A stretch of 64,000 nt of DNA from an uncultured Blautia sp. (GCF_947654165.1 NZ_CANTKB010000002.1:158770-222769); one strand, 5' to 3'. Counted from the first letter of the stretch, positions 17,187 to 27,171 are shown. Translations and numbers: made by a program. The notes: a model not told the origin generated them from the sequence alone.

Positions 17187-18206
17187 TCAGCGGTTTGCAT
17201 ACATTTTTTCATAGTAATTCTGATATTCTCCGGAGATGATGGTTTCCCACCATTCTTTGTTATCTAAATACCACTGGATTGTCTTTTTGATACCATCGGC
17301 AAATTTTGTCTCAGGCAGCCATCCAAGTTCATTGTGAATCTTAGTCGGGTCGATGGCATAACGCATATCATGGCCTTTTCTGTCTGTTACATAAGTGATG
17401 AGGCTTTCTGGTTTGCCAAGTTCCTTGCAGATGATTTTTACAATATCAATGTTTTTCATTTCGTTGTGGCCGCCGATGTTATAAACTTCTCCCACACGGC
17501 CGTTGTGGATGATCAGGTCAATGGCTTTGCAGTGATCTTCAACATACAGCCAGTCACGGACATTTTCGCCTTTTCCATATACTGGAAGTGGTTTGTCATT
17601 TAATGCATTGGCAATCATCAGCGGAATCAGTTTTTCCGGGAAATGATAAGGTCCGTAGTTGTTAGAGCAGCGGCTGATAGTCACAGGCAGGCCGTAGGTA
17701 CGGTGGTAAGCCAGAACCAGGAGGTCAGCACCTGCTTTTGAGGAGCTGTATGGGCTGCTGGTGTGGATCGGTGTTTCTTCTGTGAAGAATAAGTCAGGAC
17801 GATCCAGAGGCAGGTCACCATAAACTTCATCGGTAGAAACCTGATGATATCTCTGAATACCATATTTACGGCATGCATCCATGAGTACAGCAGTTCCCTT
17901 GATGTTGGTATCCAGGAATACTTCTGGATTTTCAATAGAACGGTCTACATGGCTTTCCGCAGCAAAGTTTACTACCATATCCGGATGTTCTTCTTCGAAT
18001 AATTTATAAACAGCTTCTCTGTCTGTAATGCTTTCTTTTACAAAACGGAAATTCGGGTTGTCCATCACAGGTGCAAGCGTAGACAGATTTCCTGCATAGG
18101 TCAGGCAGTCCAGACATACGATGCGGTAGTCAGGGTACTTGTCTAACATGTGAAAAATAAAGTTGCTTCCAATAAATCCGGCTCCGCCGGTTACAATGAT
18201 TGTCAT
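17187..18206 (-). CDS. rfbB: dTDP-glucose 4,6-dehydratase
   Basis: A 339-residue extended SDR enzyme that makes dTDP-4-keto-6-deoxyglucose. It shows the NAD motif VTGGAGFIGSNFIFH, the substrate motif STDEVYGDLP, and the catalytic YSSSKAGAD with Tyr and Lys. SRCSNNYGPYHFPEKLIPL is the RmlB signature. An AGGAG precedes the start. Second gene of the rhamnose operon, 56 bases after rfbA. Confidence 0.97.
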   Translation of the reverse strand: MTIIVTGGAGFIGSNFIFHMLDKYPDYRIVCLDCLTYAGNLSTLAPVMDNPNFRFVKESITDREAVYKLFEEEHPDMVVNFAAESHVDRSIENPEVFLDTNIKGTAVLMDACRKYGIQRYHQVSTDEVYGDLPLDRPDLFFTEETPIHTSSPYSSSKAGADLLVLAYHRTYGLPVTISRCSNNYGPYHFPEKLIPLMIANALNDKPLPVYGKGENVRDWLYVEDHCKAIDLIIHNGRVGEVYNIGGHNEMKNIDIVKIICKELGKPESLITYVTDRKGHDMRYAIDPTKIHNELGWLPETKFADGIKKTIQWYLDNKEWWETIISGEYQNYYEKMYANR

Positions 18207-18262
18207 AATAAAAATCTCCTGTTCTTAAAATAAAATATATGCATCTAAATAAAAAATATGAT

Positions 18263-19159
18263 TTAGTGAAGGGTGTCCAGATATTTCCCGTCTAAGACAT
18301 CTTTCAAATACTGTCCGTACTGGTTTTTCTTTAATACTTCATAGACTTCCAGGACGTCTTCTTTGGAAATCCATCCATTTAAGTAAGCGATTTCTTCCAG
18401 GCAGGCAATTTTACGATGCTGATGATCTTCCACGGTCTTTACAAAGTTGGTTGCTTCTACCAGACTTTCGTGAGTACCGGTATCCAGCCAGGTAAATCCC
18501 TGTCCTAAAAGCTCTACATTTAAGTTGCCCTGTTCCAGATAGATGCGGTTTAAGTCTGTGATTTCCAATTCTCCTCTGGCACTTGGCTGCAGATTTTTTG
18601 CGTAGTCCACAACTTTATTGTCATAGAAATAAAGTCCGGTCACGCAGTAGTTGCTTTTTGGTTTTTCCGGTTTTTCTTCAATGGAGATTGCTTTTCCCTG
18701 CTCATTGAATTCTACGATACCAAAACGTTCAGGGTCATCTACATAGTAACCGAATACGGTTGCACCTTTCCCTGTTTCGGCATTTTGAACGGCTGCTTTT
18801 AACCGTTTTTTCAGACCATGACCTGCAAAAATATTGTCACCGAGAACCATGGCAACACAGTCATCGCCAATAAATTCCTCACCGATGATAAATGCCTGAG
18901 CCAATCCGTCCGGGCTTGGCTGTACGGCATAAGAAAGCTGTACACCAAACTGGTGTCCGTCTCCTAAGAGCTCCTGGAATCTCGGGGTATCCTGTGGGGT
19001 AGAGATGATTAAGATTTCACGGATTCCTGCGTTCATCAATACAGACAGAGGATAATAAATCATAGGCTTGTCATAAATCGGTAAAAGTTGTTTTGAAGTT
19101 ACCATAGTCAGCGGATAAAGGCGGGTTCCGGAACCGCCTGCTAAAATAATGCCTTTCAT
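18263..19159 (-). CDS. rfbA: Glucose-1-phosphate thymidylyltransferase
   Basis: A 298-residue nucleotidyltransferase starting the dTDP-L-rhamnose pathway. The nucleotide motif GGSGTRLYPLT and the substrate lysine region EKPEKPKSNYCVTGLYFYD are present, as is VLGDNIFAGHG. AAAGGAGAA stands just ahead of the ATG. First gene of the operon; its promoter region at 19210-19240 has the unusual 19-bp spacer of MerR-controlled promoters. Confidence 0.97.
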   Translation of the reverse strand: MKGIILAGGSGTRLYPLTMVTSKQLLPIYDKPMIYYPLSVLMNAGIREILIISTPQDTPRFQELLGDGHQFGVQLSYAVQPSPDGLAQAFIIGEEFIGDDCVAMVLGDNIFAGHGLKKRLKAAVQNAETGKGATVFGYYVDDPERFGIVEFNEQGKAISIEEKPEKPKSNYCVTGLYFYDNKVVDYAKNLQPSARGELEITDLNRIYLEQGNLNVELLGQGFTWLDTGTHESLVEATNFVKTVEDHQHRKIACLEEIAYLNGWISKEDVLEVYEVLKKNQYGQYLKDVLDGKYLDTLH

Positions 19160-19209
19160 AGGGTTCTCCTTTTTCTTTGTTCATTCGGTTTATAAGTATC
19201 CATGTTTGT

Positions 19210-19240
19210 ATTATATAAGGTGACGTTACGTCACTTGCAA
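19210..19240 (-). promoter_or_regulatory. rfbA promoter with MerR-type 19-bp spacer and palindrome
   Basis: Read on the minus strand: TTGCAA (-35), a 19-bp spacer, then consensus TATAAT (-10). The spacer holds the dyad GTGACGT-A-ACGTCAC (plus-strand 19220-19234). A 19-bp spacer with a central palindrome is the hallmark of promoters remodelled by MerR-family activators. A MerR-family gene lies immediately upstream on the same strand. Confidence 0.7.
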
Positions 19241-19274
19241 GAGGTTTTTCCAAAATTTCACATAATTTTTAGAA

Positions 19275-20456
19275 TCACGGGCATTTACAGAGAAAAACAC
19301 CGGCTTCTTTTGTGATGTGAAAGGATGTTTTGGTTTTTTTTGCAACAAAGCTGCGAAACTCTTTGTATCGATCCAGAAGATATTGATTCTGATTCCCGTG
19401 GCAGGAGAGAATATATTCTATTAATGGTTCCGGTGTGTTTACTTCAAGGCTGTCTTCATATATTTGCCAGGTGATATGAGAGAAATAAGGGGTCAGAAGC
19501 CGTTCTCCATTTTCTTTCCCGAATTTCTCATAAAGTTTTTCTCCGGAGAGAATGATCCGGCTGTCAAATTCCTGAACAAGATTGCTGATTTCTTCCATAT
19601 GTGCAGAACCATAGGCACTGCAGAGGAAAGTTCCCCCGGGTTTCAAGACCCGCTGAACTTCCTGACATACTTTTGGGATATCGCAGTAAAAGAGCACATG
19701 GTTGGCAATGACCAGATCAAAACAAGCGTCAGGGTAAGGAATCTGGTGACAGTCAAAGGAATGGAAAGAAAAACGCATATCCTGACTGCCGATTTCTCGT
19801 TTTGCATCCCGGAGCATTCCTTCGGAAATATCATTGAGGGTTATGGAGATTGCCTTTGGGATTTCTGCTTTATTTTCTGTCCAGAGAGCACCGCTTCCAC
19901 ATCCGATTTCCAGAATCTTCATATTATCCTTTATACGGCACTGTTCGAAAAGCCAGGGAAACCATCCTTGTTTGTTTTCAGAGTACAGGCTGTGCAGGCG
20001 GATCCTGGCGGAAATATTGGAGGAATTCTGATACTGGGTCTTCAGACTTTTTTCCATGTTGGTCAGGTGAATCAGGTTCAGCATGCGGCTCCAGTTAATA
20101 CTTTGTTGTGTGCTGATCTCCTGGGTTGTATCTTCGATGGCTTTCTCCACCATTTGAAGCTGTTCAATACGATCCCGGATGAGTTTTTGCTGCATCTTCA
20201 GTGAATTGAGCATGAAGTGAAAGTCCGTATCATCAATGGTCATTTCCTTGATATCATCCAGTGAGAATCCCAGATATTTCAGAAGAAGAATCTGCTGAAG
20301 CCGGGCAAAATCCTGATCTGTATAAAAACGGGAGCCGGAAGGGGATACATAGGATGGCTTCAGGATATTTTGTTTGTCATAAAAACGCACGGTACGGACG
20401 GAAATATTTGCCATGCGGGCAAATTGTCCTGAGGTGTAATAGCCTGGAAGGTTCAT
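19275..20456 (-). CDS. MerR-type regulator fused to a class I SAM methyltransferase
   Basis: About 393 residues. The N-terminus is a MerR winged helix (YTSGQFARMANISVRTVRFYD, then PSGSRFYTDQDFARLQQIL) with a coiled-coil dimerisation helix to about residue 130. The C-terminal half is a methyltransferase: LEIGCGSGALW (SAM loop), NDISEGML, FDLVIANHVLFY and LKPGGTFLCSAYG. The start at 20456 has AAAGGAGGA six bases ahead; the open frame continues upstream to 20849 but that part is low-quality and overlaps the divergent gene. The fusion may sense a small molecule through the methyltransferase fold. Its likely target is the rfbA promoter next door (inference). Confidence 0.88.
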   Translation of the reverse strand: MNLPGYYTSGQFARMANISVRTVRFYDKQNILKPSYVSPSGSRFYTDQDFARLQQILLLKYLGFSLDDIKEMTIDDTDFHFMLNSLKMQQKLIRDRIEQLQMVEKAIEDTTQEISTQQSINWSRMLNLIHLTNMEKSLKTQYQNSSNISARIRLHSLYSENKQGWFPWLFEQCRIKDNMKILEIGCGSGALWTENKAEIPKAISITLNDISEGMLRDAKREIGSQDMRFSFHSFDCHQIPYPDACFDLVIANHVLFYCDIPKVCQEVQRVLKPGGTFLCSAYGSAHMEEISNLVQEFDSRIILSGEKLYEKFGKENGERLLTPYFSHITWQIYEDSLEVNTPEPLIEYILSCHGNQNQYLLDRYKEFRSFVAKKTKTSFHITKEAGVFLCKCP

Positions 20457-20636
20457 GGGAATCCTCCTTTCTGTAAAAATAGTGGTTAGGATTATTATAA
20501 CCCAGGGGAGAGGGGAGTGTATAGGACTTCTTTTCAAATGAATCATAACCAGCGGGCAGAAAGTAAGATATACCATGACAAGCCCAGGTGTTCGTGATAG
20601 AATGAAAACAACAGTAATAAGGTGGGAGGCATGTAC

Positions 20637-22220
20637 ATGGGTAGTTATTTGAATATAGGGAGCGGAGAATTTCAGGAATGTGTATCTTCGGAAATATATG
20701 TAGATAAAAGCATGATCATTCAGATGTGTAATGCCTGTATTGGAACTATGCAGAAATATATATGTGTAAGCAGACCGAGAAGATTTGGGAAGTCTATGGT
20801 TTTGAAAATGCTGGCAGCTTATTATGGAAAGAGTGAAGATTCCTCTCACTTATTTCGTGGATTAAAAATAACAGATACAGAATCTTATCGAAAACATTTG
20901 AATAAATACGATGTAATTGTATTGAATATGCAAGAATTTCTCAGCCGTTCTGGTTCTATAGATGAGATGCTCTCAAAAATTCAAAGGTTTCTTATGATAG
21001 AATTGAAAAGGGAGTACCCTGGAATTTTATTTTTGGATGATAATGATCTGATTCAAGTGATGAAGGATATTTATGTATCAGAAGGCAGAAGATTTATTAT
21101 TTTGATTGATGAATGGGATTGTCTTTTCAGAGAATATCAACAGGATAGTGGTTCTCAAAAAAGATATCTGGATTTTTTAAGAGTATGGTTAAAAGACCAG
21201 GCTTACGTTGCAATGGCTTATATGACAGGCATTCTTCCCATAAAAAAGTATGGTACTCATTCTGCTCTCAATATGTTTCGGGAATATTCCATGACGAATC
21301 CAGGAGAGTTAGCAGAGTTTTTCGGATTTACTGCGGATGAAGTAGAAGAGTTGTGTAAAAAATATGATATGGATTATGAAGAAACCAGGAATTGGTATGA
21401 TGGATATTGTTTTAATATTCAAGGAGAAGAACAGATCTCAGTATATAATCCCAAATCTGTTGTGGAGGCTATGTTAAATAGAAGTTTTCAAAATTATTGG
21501 AATAAAACAGAAACCTATGAGGCATTGAAAACCTATATTGAAATGAATTATGATGGGTTGAAAGAAGATATTTTGAGAATGCTGGCGGGAGCAGGTACGA
21601 AGATTGAAACAGGGACATTTTCCAATGATATGACAACTTTTACAAGTAAACATGACGTGCTTACTTTATTAGTACACCTGGGTTATTTGAGATATGATTT
21701 GAATACAGGTATGGTGTCCATACCTAATAAAGAAGTCAGCCAGGAATATATTAATGCCATTACTGGAATTGGGTGGAAGGAAGTTGTGGAGTCTGTGGAA
21801 AACTCCAGGGGATTATTGCAGGCTTTGTGGAAAAAAGATGCGGAGAAAGTGGCAGAGGGAATAGAAAAAGTTCATAGAGAGGTATCCATTCTCCAATATA
21901 ATGATGAGAATGCATTAAGTTATACGGTGAGTTTGGCTTTTTATTCTGCCAGAGAATATTATACGATTGTCAGAGAACTTCCTACAGGGGAAGGGTTTGC
22001 GGATATTTGTTTTATACCCAGAAAACGTTATATAGATAAACCTGCTGTAGTAATAGAACTAAAATATAATAAGTCAGCAGGGGGAGCTATTGCACAGATT
22101 AAAAATAAAAAATATGTGGAAACGTTAGATGAGTATAAAGGGAATTTGCTGTTAGTCGGTATTAATTATGACAAAGCAACGAAAAAGCATCAATGTCTGA
22201 TAGAGGAGTGGAGTAAATAG
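20637..22220 (+). CDS. AAA-ATPase-like protein with C-terminal PD-(D/E)XK nuclease domain
   Basis: About 527 residues. The N-terminal AAA-like domain has a P-loop RPRRFGKSMVLKML near residue 45 and a Walker B-like FIILIDEWDC near 155. The C-terminus ends with a nuclease-fold motif, VVIELKYNKSAGGAIAQIK. This architecture (AAA-ATPase_like plus PDDEXK_9) is abundant, often multi-copy, in gut Firmicutes and Bacteroidetes, with unproven function; a defence or mobile-DNA role has been suggested. The start at 20637 gives a 7-base spacing to GGGAGG; earlier ATG/GTG codons are too close. AT-rich codon use differs from the adjacent rfb genes. Confidence 0.82.
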   Translation: MGSYLNIGSGEFQECVSSEIYVDKSMIIQMCNACIGTMQKYICVSRPRRFGKSMVLKMLAAYYGKSEDSSHLFRGLKITDTESYRKHLNKYDVIVLNMQEFLSRSGSIDEMLSKIQRFLMIELKREYPGILFLDDNDLIQVMKDIYVSEGRRFIILIDEWDCLFREYQQDSGSQKRYLDFLRVWLKDQAYVAMAYMTGILPIKKYGTHSALNMFREYSMTNPGELAEFFGFTADEVEELCKKYDMDYEETRNWYDGYCFNIQGEEQISVYNPKSVVEAMLNRSFQNYWNKTETYEALKTYIEMNYDGLKEDILRMLAGAGTKIETGTFSNDMTTFTSKHDVLTLLVHLGYLRYDLNTGMVSIPNKEVSQEYINAITGIGWKEVVESVENSRGLLQALWKKDAEKVAEGIEKVHREVSILQYNDENALSYTVSLAFYSAREYYTIVRELPTGEGFADICFIPRKRYIDKPAVVIELKYNKSAGGAIAQIKNKKYVETLDEYKGNLLLVGINYDKATKKHQCLIEEWSK

Positions 22221-22221
22221 C

Positions 22222-22264
22222 AGGAGGCTGCTGCACTGAAAAAGTGTAGCAGCTTCCTCATTTT
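22222..22264. terminator. Bidirectional terminator between convergent genes
   Basis: A 15-bp stem, AGGAGGCTGCTGCAC / GTGTAGCAGCTTCCT (two wobble positions), loop of 7, with a T run on the plus side. It separates the AAA/nuclease gene from the yesN-like gene. Confidence 0.85.
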
Positions 22265-22274
22265 ATTAATATTC

Positions 22275-23879
22275 CTAAGTTGTTTGTGTACCCTTTGTTT
22301 CCCTATACACAGAAGGTGACATGCCCAATTTTTTCTTAAAGCTGTTGCTGAAATAATATTGATTTGCATAGCCGCATTTCATACTGATTTCTTTTAAGGA
22401 AAGATTTGTAGATTCCAGATAATGGCAGGCACTTTCTATTCGGAGAGCGGTAATGGTATCACTGATGCTTTGCCCGGAAACTTTTTTAAATAAAGAACTC
22501 AGGTATGCAGGGCTGATGTTTGTATGTCTTGCAATATCATTCAGGCACAGGGAACTGCTTTCAAAGTTTTCTTTAATATATCCATAAGCTATCGTATATA
22601 CCTGATTGTGATAATTCTGTAAAGAAGAATCTAGTTTTTCACACACTAAAGTACACAGATGTGTAAGCCATCTTACAAACTGCTCATAGGTACGAAAGGA
22701 GTCAAACCGGGTATAAACCTGGATGATTTCCTTTTCCAAATCTTCTGTATCCAGATTCATTTCGTATAGAAATTTTAAAATCCGTCCCAAAAGGGAGTAA
22801 ATTCGAATGAAAACCAGATTCTTGTCCTGCATTCTTTCTAGTAGATTTTGAAAATAACAAGTAAGCCATTGTTCAATTGCGTTTAAGTCTTTGGAACAAA
22901 TAAGGCGTATCAGTTCTTCTTCGGTATTTTCCGAAAAAGACAGGAGGCTGAATTCTTTACCGAGGGCTTCTCTTGCATCAAAAATATTTTTGTGAGGGAA
23001 GAAAAAACGGTATTTTAGTGCGTGGGAAGCGCTGGCAAAGGATATAGGAAGTTTCCAAATGTTATCAGCGATACTTCCAATTCCTATGTTCAGTGAAAGA
23101 ACGTTGTTTTTACATAATTCAACCATGGAAGAGGCTACTTTATGTACAGACTGGAGAAAGTGTTGGGGATGTTTTGTATTTTGTCCTATGATACAAATAA
23201 TCCCACTGAATTCCTTCAAATAAAAAACATGGTTAAAAATCTGCATTTGTTCTTTTACTAAATCCAAGATATTCAAAAGTTGAATCTGGTACTGAGTAAA
23301 ATCTAATTCTGGTTTAGAGGAGTTGCATTCTGTTTCAATGATGAGTACATGGAAATAGTCATAATCAAAATTCAAATCTAAATATTCCAGATACTGGCTC
23401 AAATGTGCGGCTGGATTTTCGCCAGGATAATGTAACAGGTCATGGAAGAATTTTTCTGTCATAACAGGACGGCTGGCTTTCACTAACTCGGTATTTTTTT
23501 GTGTGCGGTCTATTTCTATAAAAGCGTTTTTAATTTTTTCAGTTAGATAATCATAATCCAGAGGTTTTTCAATGTAATCATATACTCCCATACGAATAGC
23601 ACGTTTGGCATATTCGAATTTGTCATATGCACTTACAAGAATTACTTTTATAAAAGGCTGGATTTCCTGGGCTTCCTGACTCATGGAAATACCATCTAAA
23701 TCTGGCATTTCTATATCTGAAATAATTAAATCTACATGAGAACTTTTTAGAGTATCTAAAGCAGAAAGACTATTATATTTTACAGCAATCACATTTGCAT
23801 CCAGGGATTCCCAATTAATATTTTTTTCGATACCTTCTGCTGTCAGACAGTTATCATCTACAATCATTACTTTCTTCAT
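22275..23879 (-). CDS. YesN-type response regulator with AraC DNA-binding domain
   Basis: About 534 residues. The receiver domain starts MKKVMIVDDNC and has the phospho-acceptor Asp in LIISDIEMPDLDG near residue 55 and the conserved Lys in YIEKPLDYDY near 105. A long linker domain follows, and the C-terminus is an AraC double HTH (LNDIARHTNISPAYLSSLFKK, then ISMKCGYANQYYFSNSFKK). The start at 23879 has GGAGG just upstream; the open frame extends to 23963 without a site. It overlaps the histidine kinase stop by 26 bases. The pair is divergent from the ABC sugar operon at 25.9 kb, which it probably activates. Confidence 0.93.
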   Translation of the reverse strand: MKKVMIVDDNCLTAEGIEKNINWESLDANVIAVKYNSLSALDTLKSSHVDLIISDIEMPDLDGISMSQEAQEIQPFIKVILVSAYDKFEYAKRAIRMGVYDYIEKPLDYDYLTEKIKNAFIEIDRTQKNTELVKASRPVMTEKFFHDLLHYPGENPAAHLSQYLEYLDLNFDYDYFHVLIIETECNSSKPELDFTQYQIQLLNILDLVKEQMQIFNHVFYLKEFSGIICIIGQNTKHPQHFLQSVHKVASSMVELCKNNVLSLNIGIGSIADNIWKLPISFASASHALKYRFFFPHKNIFDAREALGKEFSLLSFSENTEEELIRLICSKDLNAIEQWLTCYFQNLLERMQDKNLVFIRIYSLLGRILKFLYEMNLDTEDLEKEIIQVYTRFDSFRTYEQFVRWLTHLCTLVCEKLDSSLQNYHNQVYTIAYGYIKENFESSSLCLNDIARHTNISPAYLSSLFKKVSGQSISDTITALRIESACHYLESTNLSLKEISMKCGYANQYYFSNSFKKKLGMSPSVYRETKGTQTT

Positions 23880-25674
23880 CGTTTTCCTCCATTTGGTCAA
23901 ATTCAATGGTAATTGAGGTGCCTTCAAATAAATGGCTCTCAATGGAAATTCTGCCATTTCCAAAATAAGGATTAGAAATTCGTTTATTTACATTTCCAAT
24001 ACCAAAATGTTTTTCATAATTTACAATGTTCTCCCGCAGAGTTTTTCGCAATTCCTGAAGTTGTTCTTCTTTCATTCCAATGCCGTTGTCAGTAATAGAA
24101 ATGATAACTGTATCATCCCCATAAAAAAGATTGATAGAAATATGAATTTCTGGTGTGCTCTGGGATATACCATGTAAAATACTGTTTTCCAGAAATGGCT
24201 GGAGTGTAAATTTACATATCAAAAAGTTATCGATACCATCTTCCAGATTGATTTCCCAGGTAAGATTGTCATTATGACATAATTTCTCGATTTCTAAATA
24301 AAGTTTCGCAATGGTTAGTTCATCCCGAATTGTGATTAAATCTTTTGATTTTCTAAGGGTCATGCGGTAAAAATGCGTGAGATTCGTCAGCATCTGATTG
24401 GCAATATCTAACTTCCCAAGTGATTGACAAGTTTGTATGGAACCCAGAATATTATAAAGAAAATGAGGATTAATCTGGGATTGGAGAAGCTGATATTTTA
24501 ACCGTTCTTCCGTTAGTGACAGCTCCAGAATAGATTGGAGATTATTGTTTAAGGAACGCTGCATTTTTTGAAAGGTTACTCCTAATTTATCAATCTCATC
24601 AAAAGTTTCCGGATTACGGTCTTGGGGCACTAAATCTTGAATTTTGTTATTATAAGCATCTAATTGCAATGTTTCCATAGCCTTCGACAATGCTTTGATT
24701 CTTCTGGTAAGGTTTTTTGAAAACATAATCACTACCAGAATTGTCAAAGGAAGAGAAATTAAAATGGTTAAGAAGATACTGTTAATTAATATGCGGGTAT
24801 TCTGCTTGATATAGGAATCAGGAATTTCTGTTACATGAAGCCAGCCGTTTTGTAGTTGTGTGGTATGGTAGGTAATGTGGGATTCCTTAGTAATAGAATT
24901 CTTATTTTTTATTAAGAAATCAATTTTTTCCTTTTCCAGGGAAGTGGAATGTAGATTTTCATCATTGCTGGCAATTATTGTTCCACCATCCGTTGTGATA
25001 TAGCTTGCTATATTTTTATCTTGAAAACTTTCCTGTAATGCAGAAGAAAATTCTGAAGTATTAAGATGTAGAATGTAAGCATAGTCAATAATACCTGTAT
25101 CAGGATGTTTTAAAATTCGGCAACAGGCAATAGTATCAGAAATCTTATAGTCATTGGATACAAGAAATGGAAGGGACAGCCTATTTTGATAAAACCAAAT
25201 AGAGGAAGACCCAGGATTTTCCAGAGCTTTTTCAGGAATTTGAAAGTCTGAAAGCTTAGAGAGAGGGAAAAAATATAGATTTTCTTGGGAACCTATGTGT
25301 TCTTCTGCAAGAAATACACTGATATATGCTAAATTAAAAGAAGACTTAAACATGGATAGATTGTTTCTTGTTTCAGATAAAGAGGAAAGTGTATCCATAG
25401 GTGTTTCTGCCCGCATCAAATGATACATATCATACTGAAGAGAATCTGCTACATTTTCCATTTGAAGCAAACGATTATAAAATTGCATGTGAAGTTGTTC
25501 ATCAGATGAAATAGAAGCATTTAAAATCTTATCTTCTGCAATGTCATAGGAAACAGTATAAGAAATTCCCCCTATAATGCAAAGCGGAATTAACGTACAT
25601 AATAAAAAAGCACATAAAAGTTTGGTTTGAAAATGAGAAAAATAAAGTCGAGAGTTCTTTATGAATTTTTTCAT
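23854..25674 (-). CDS. YesM-type sensor histidine kinase
   Basis: About 606 residues. An N-terminal membrane helix (CAFLLCTLIPLCIIGG), a large extracellular sensor domain to about residue 285, a second membrane helix (ILISLPLTILVVIMF), a HAMP linker, then a HisKA_5-type kinase with phospho-accepting His in INPHFLYN and ATPase boxes NSILHG and ITDNGIGM. The start at 25674 has AAAGGAGA eight bases ahead. Kinases of this type sense extracellular sugars or a binding protein. Translationally coupled to the yesN-like gene. Confidence 0.93.
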   Translation of the reverse strand: MKKFIKNSRLYFSHFQTKLLCAFLLCTLIPLCIIGGISYTVSYDIAEDKILNASISSDEQLHMQFYNRLLQMENVADSLQYDMYHLMRAETPMDTLSSLSETRNNLSMFKSSFNLAYISVFLAEEHIGSQENLYFFPLSKLSDFQIPEKALENPGSSSIWFYQNRLSLPFLVSNDYKISDTIACCRILKHPDTGIIDYAYILHLNTSEFSSALQESFQDKNIASYITTDGGTIIASNDENLHSTSLEKEKIDFLIKNKNSITKESHITYHTTQLQNGWLHVTEIPDSYIKQNTRILINSIFLTILISLPLTILVVIMFSKNLTRRIKALSKAMETLQLDAYNNKIQDLVPQDRNPETFDEIDKLGVTFQKMQRSLNNNLQSILELSLTEERLKYQLLQSQINPHFLYNILGSIQTCQSLGKLDIANQMLTNLTHFYRMTLRKSKDLITIRDELTIAKLYLEIEKLCHNDNLTWEINLEDGIDNFLICKFTLQPFLENSILHGISQSTPEIHISINLFYGDDTVIISITDNGIGMKEEQLQELRKTLRENIVNYEKHFGIGNVNKRISNPYFGNGRISIESHLFEGTSITIEFDQMEENDEESNDCR

Positions 25675-25857
25675 GTAACATTCTCCTTTGTGTTTGTTTA
25701 TCGCTAATACTATTATAAAAGATAGAAAACTCTCTTTCAACAGGGATAAAAATAATATAAACGAATCGAAAAATATTGTATTTTGAAAAACAGGACTCTT
25801 TGTTATTCTTAGTTCATCAAAGAAAAGGGCAGGAAGCCCGGACAGGAGGATTTAAAA

Positions 25858-27144
25858 ATGAGAAAGAAGATTGTGAGCGTGTTACTGGCAGGGACCATGG
25901 CAATGGGAATGTTAGCAGGATGTGGTAGTTCTAAAGGAAGTGAAGGTGAAGACAGTACGGTGAAATCAGAAGAAAGTGGGAAAAAAGATGGAGAGTATGA
26001 TTTGACGCTGTATAGCATTAATACCACAGATCCTGATTTTGATGGATGGCTGAAGAATGTAGAGGAAGCCACTGGACTTAACATTAATGTAATCGCAGCA
26101 CCAACAGATTCTGATACACGTCAGCAGAAGGTGACGACTATTTTATCTACAGGAGATGATTCTGTTGATATAATTGAAATTAATGACGAAATGAGTGCCG
26201 CATTTAAAAATTCAGGATGGCTGGAAGGATTGAACGATACAGTTATGACCGAAGATATCCGTGATCAATTTGCTAAGGGCTATGTAGAAAATATGATTAC
26301 CGATAAAGATGGAAACATTGTTGGAGTTCCGGGATATGCCGGTTATCTTGCTTTTTGGGTAAATCAGGAGATTATGGATGAAGTCGGAATCACAGAAATT
26401 AATACAAAAGAAGATTTCATGAAATATATGGAAGCTGTTTCTGCTGATGGAAGATATGGATACGGTGGTTCATGGGAAAAAACATATGTATTTAATGAGA
26501 TTGCACAGTTTGTAAATATGTTTGGCGGAGATTATTTTGACTGGACTAAAGCTGAAAACAAAGAAGCTATCCAGTTTTTAAAAGATATGGTGGACAACAG
26601 CCAGACACCGATTGACCAGATTGCAGACAAATATGAGCAGATGAATCCAAAGGCTAATGACGGAAAATACGGAAGCTGGTTTATGTGGGGACTTGGAACC
26701 GATTATGAAAAGGCAGGTATGTTGGGAGAAGATAAGATTCATATGGCTATGGTTCCGGATTTCAGTGGAAACGGAGAGAGAGCTATTTTTACAGATTCCT
26801 GGAGTTATGTGCTGAATACTGCCTCTGAGAATAAAGAAGCAGCAATTAAATTCCTTCAATATATGGCAGATGAAGGAGGAATGGCAGCGTCATACGAAGC
26901 ATTTGATAGGTACCCTGCAAGAGCAGATGTGGCTGAAAAAGTGGTTCCGGATACAGACCCTGCAAAAGAAATGTATTCCCGTTACGCTTCTGAATGTAAT
27001 GTTTCGGGACGTCCAATGCTTCCACAGACTATGGAATTTATCACAGATATGGGTACTATCTTCCAGTCCTGCATGAAAGATGAAATTTCTGTAGATGAAT
27101 TTTGTGAAAAAGCACAGGAATTAGTGGAAAAATATAGCAAATAA
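25858..27144 (+). CDS. Sugar ABC transporter substrate-binding lipoprotein (copy 1)
   Basis: A 428-residue extracellular binding protein of the MalE type. It has a lipoprotein signal peptide ending in the lipobox LAGC at residues about 19-22 (MRKKIVSVLLAGTMAMGMLA before the Cys), then a Ser/Gly/Glu linker. Good AGGAGG site. It opens the operon divergent from yesM/yesN. A hairpin follows before the first permease, which is the usual way to make more binding protein than permease. It is paralogous to the second binding protein at 30.1 kb. Substrate unknown; the GH172 gene suggests a fructose- or arabinofuranose-containing oligosaccharide. Confidence 0.93.
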   Translation: MRKKIVSVLLAGTMAMGMLAGCGSSKGSEGEDSTVKSEESGKKDGEYDLTLYSINTTDPDFDGWLKNVEEATGLNINVIAAPTDSDTRQQKVTTILSTGDDSVDIIEINDEMSAAFKNSGWLEGLNDTVMTEDIRDQFAKGYVENMITDKDGNIVGVPGYAGYLAFWVNQEIMDEVGITEINTKEDFMKYMEAVSADGRYGYGGSWEKTYVFNEIAQFVNMFGGDYFDWTKAENKEAIQFLKDMVDNSQTPIDQIADKYEQMNPKANDGKYGSWFMWGLGTDYEKAGMLGEDKIHMAMVPDFSGNGERAIFTDSWSYVLNTASENKEAAIKFLQYMADEGGMAASYEAFDRYPARADVAEKVVPDTDPAKEMYSRYASECNVSGRPMLPQTMEFITDMGTIFQSCMKDEISVDEFCEKAQELVEKYSK

Positions 27145-27171
27145 ATAATGTAACAACTTGAAAAGGAGAAC

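Noticed and set aside
19464..20204. A 246-codon plus-strand open frame inside the MerR-methyltransferase gene
   Set aside because: Antisense to clear MerR and SAM motifs; no ribosome-binding site.
20494..20524. A possible second MerR-type promoter (TATAAT with 19-base spacing) for the MerR-methyltransferase gene on the minus strand
   Set aside because: The -10 is good, but the -35 reads CTATAC with one match to consensus and the spacer dyad is poor.
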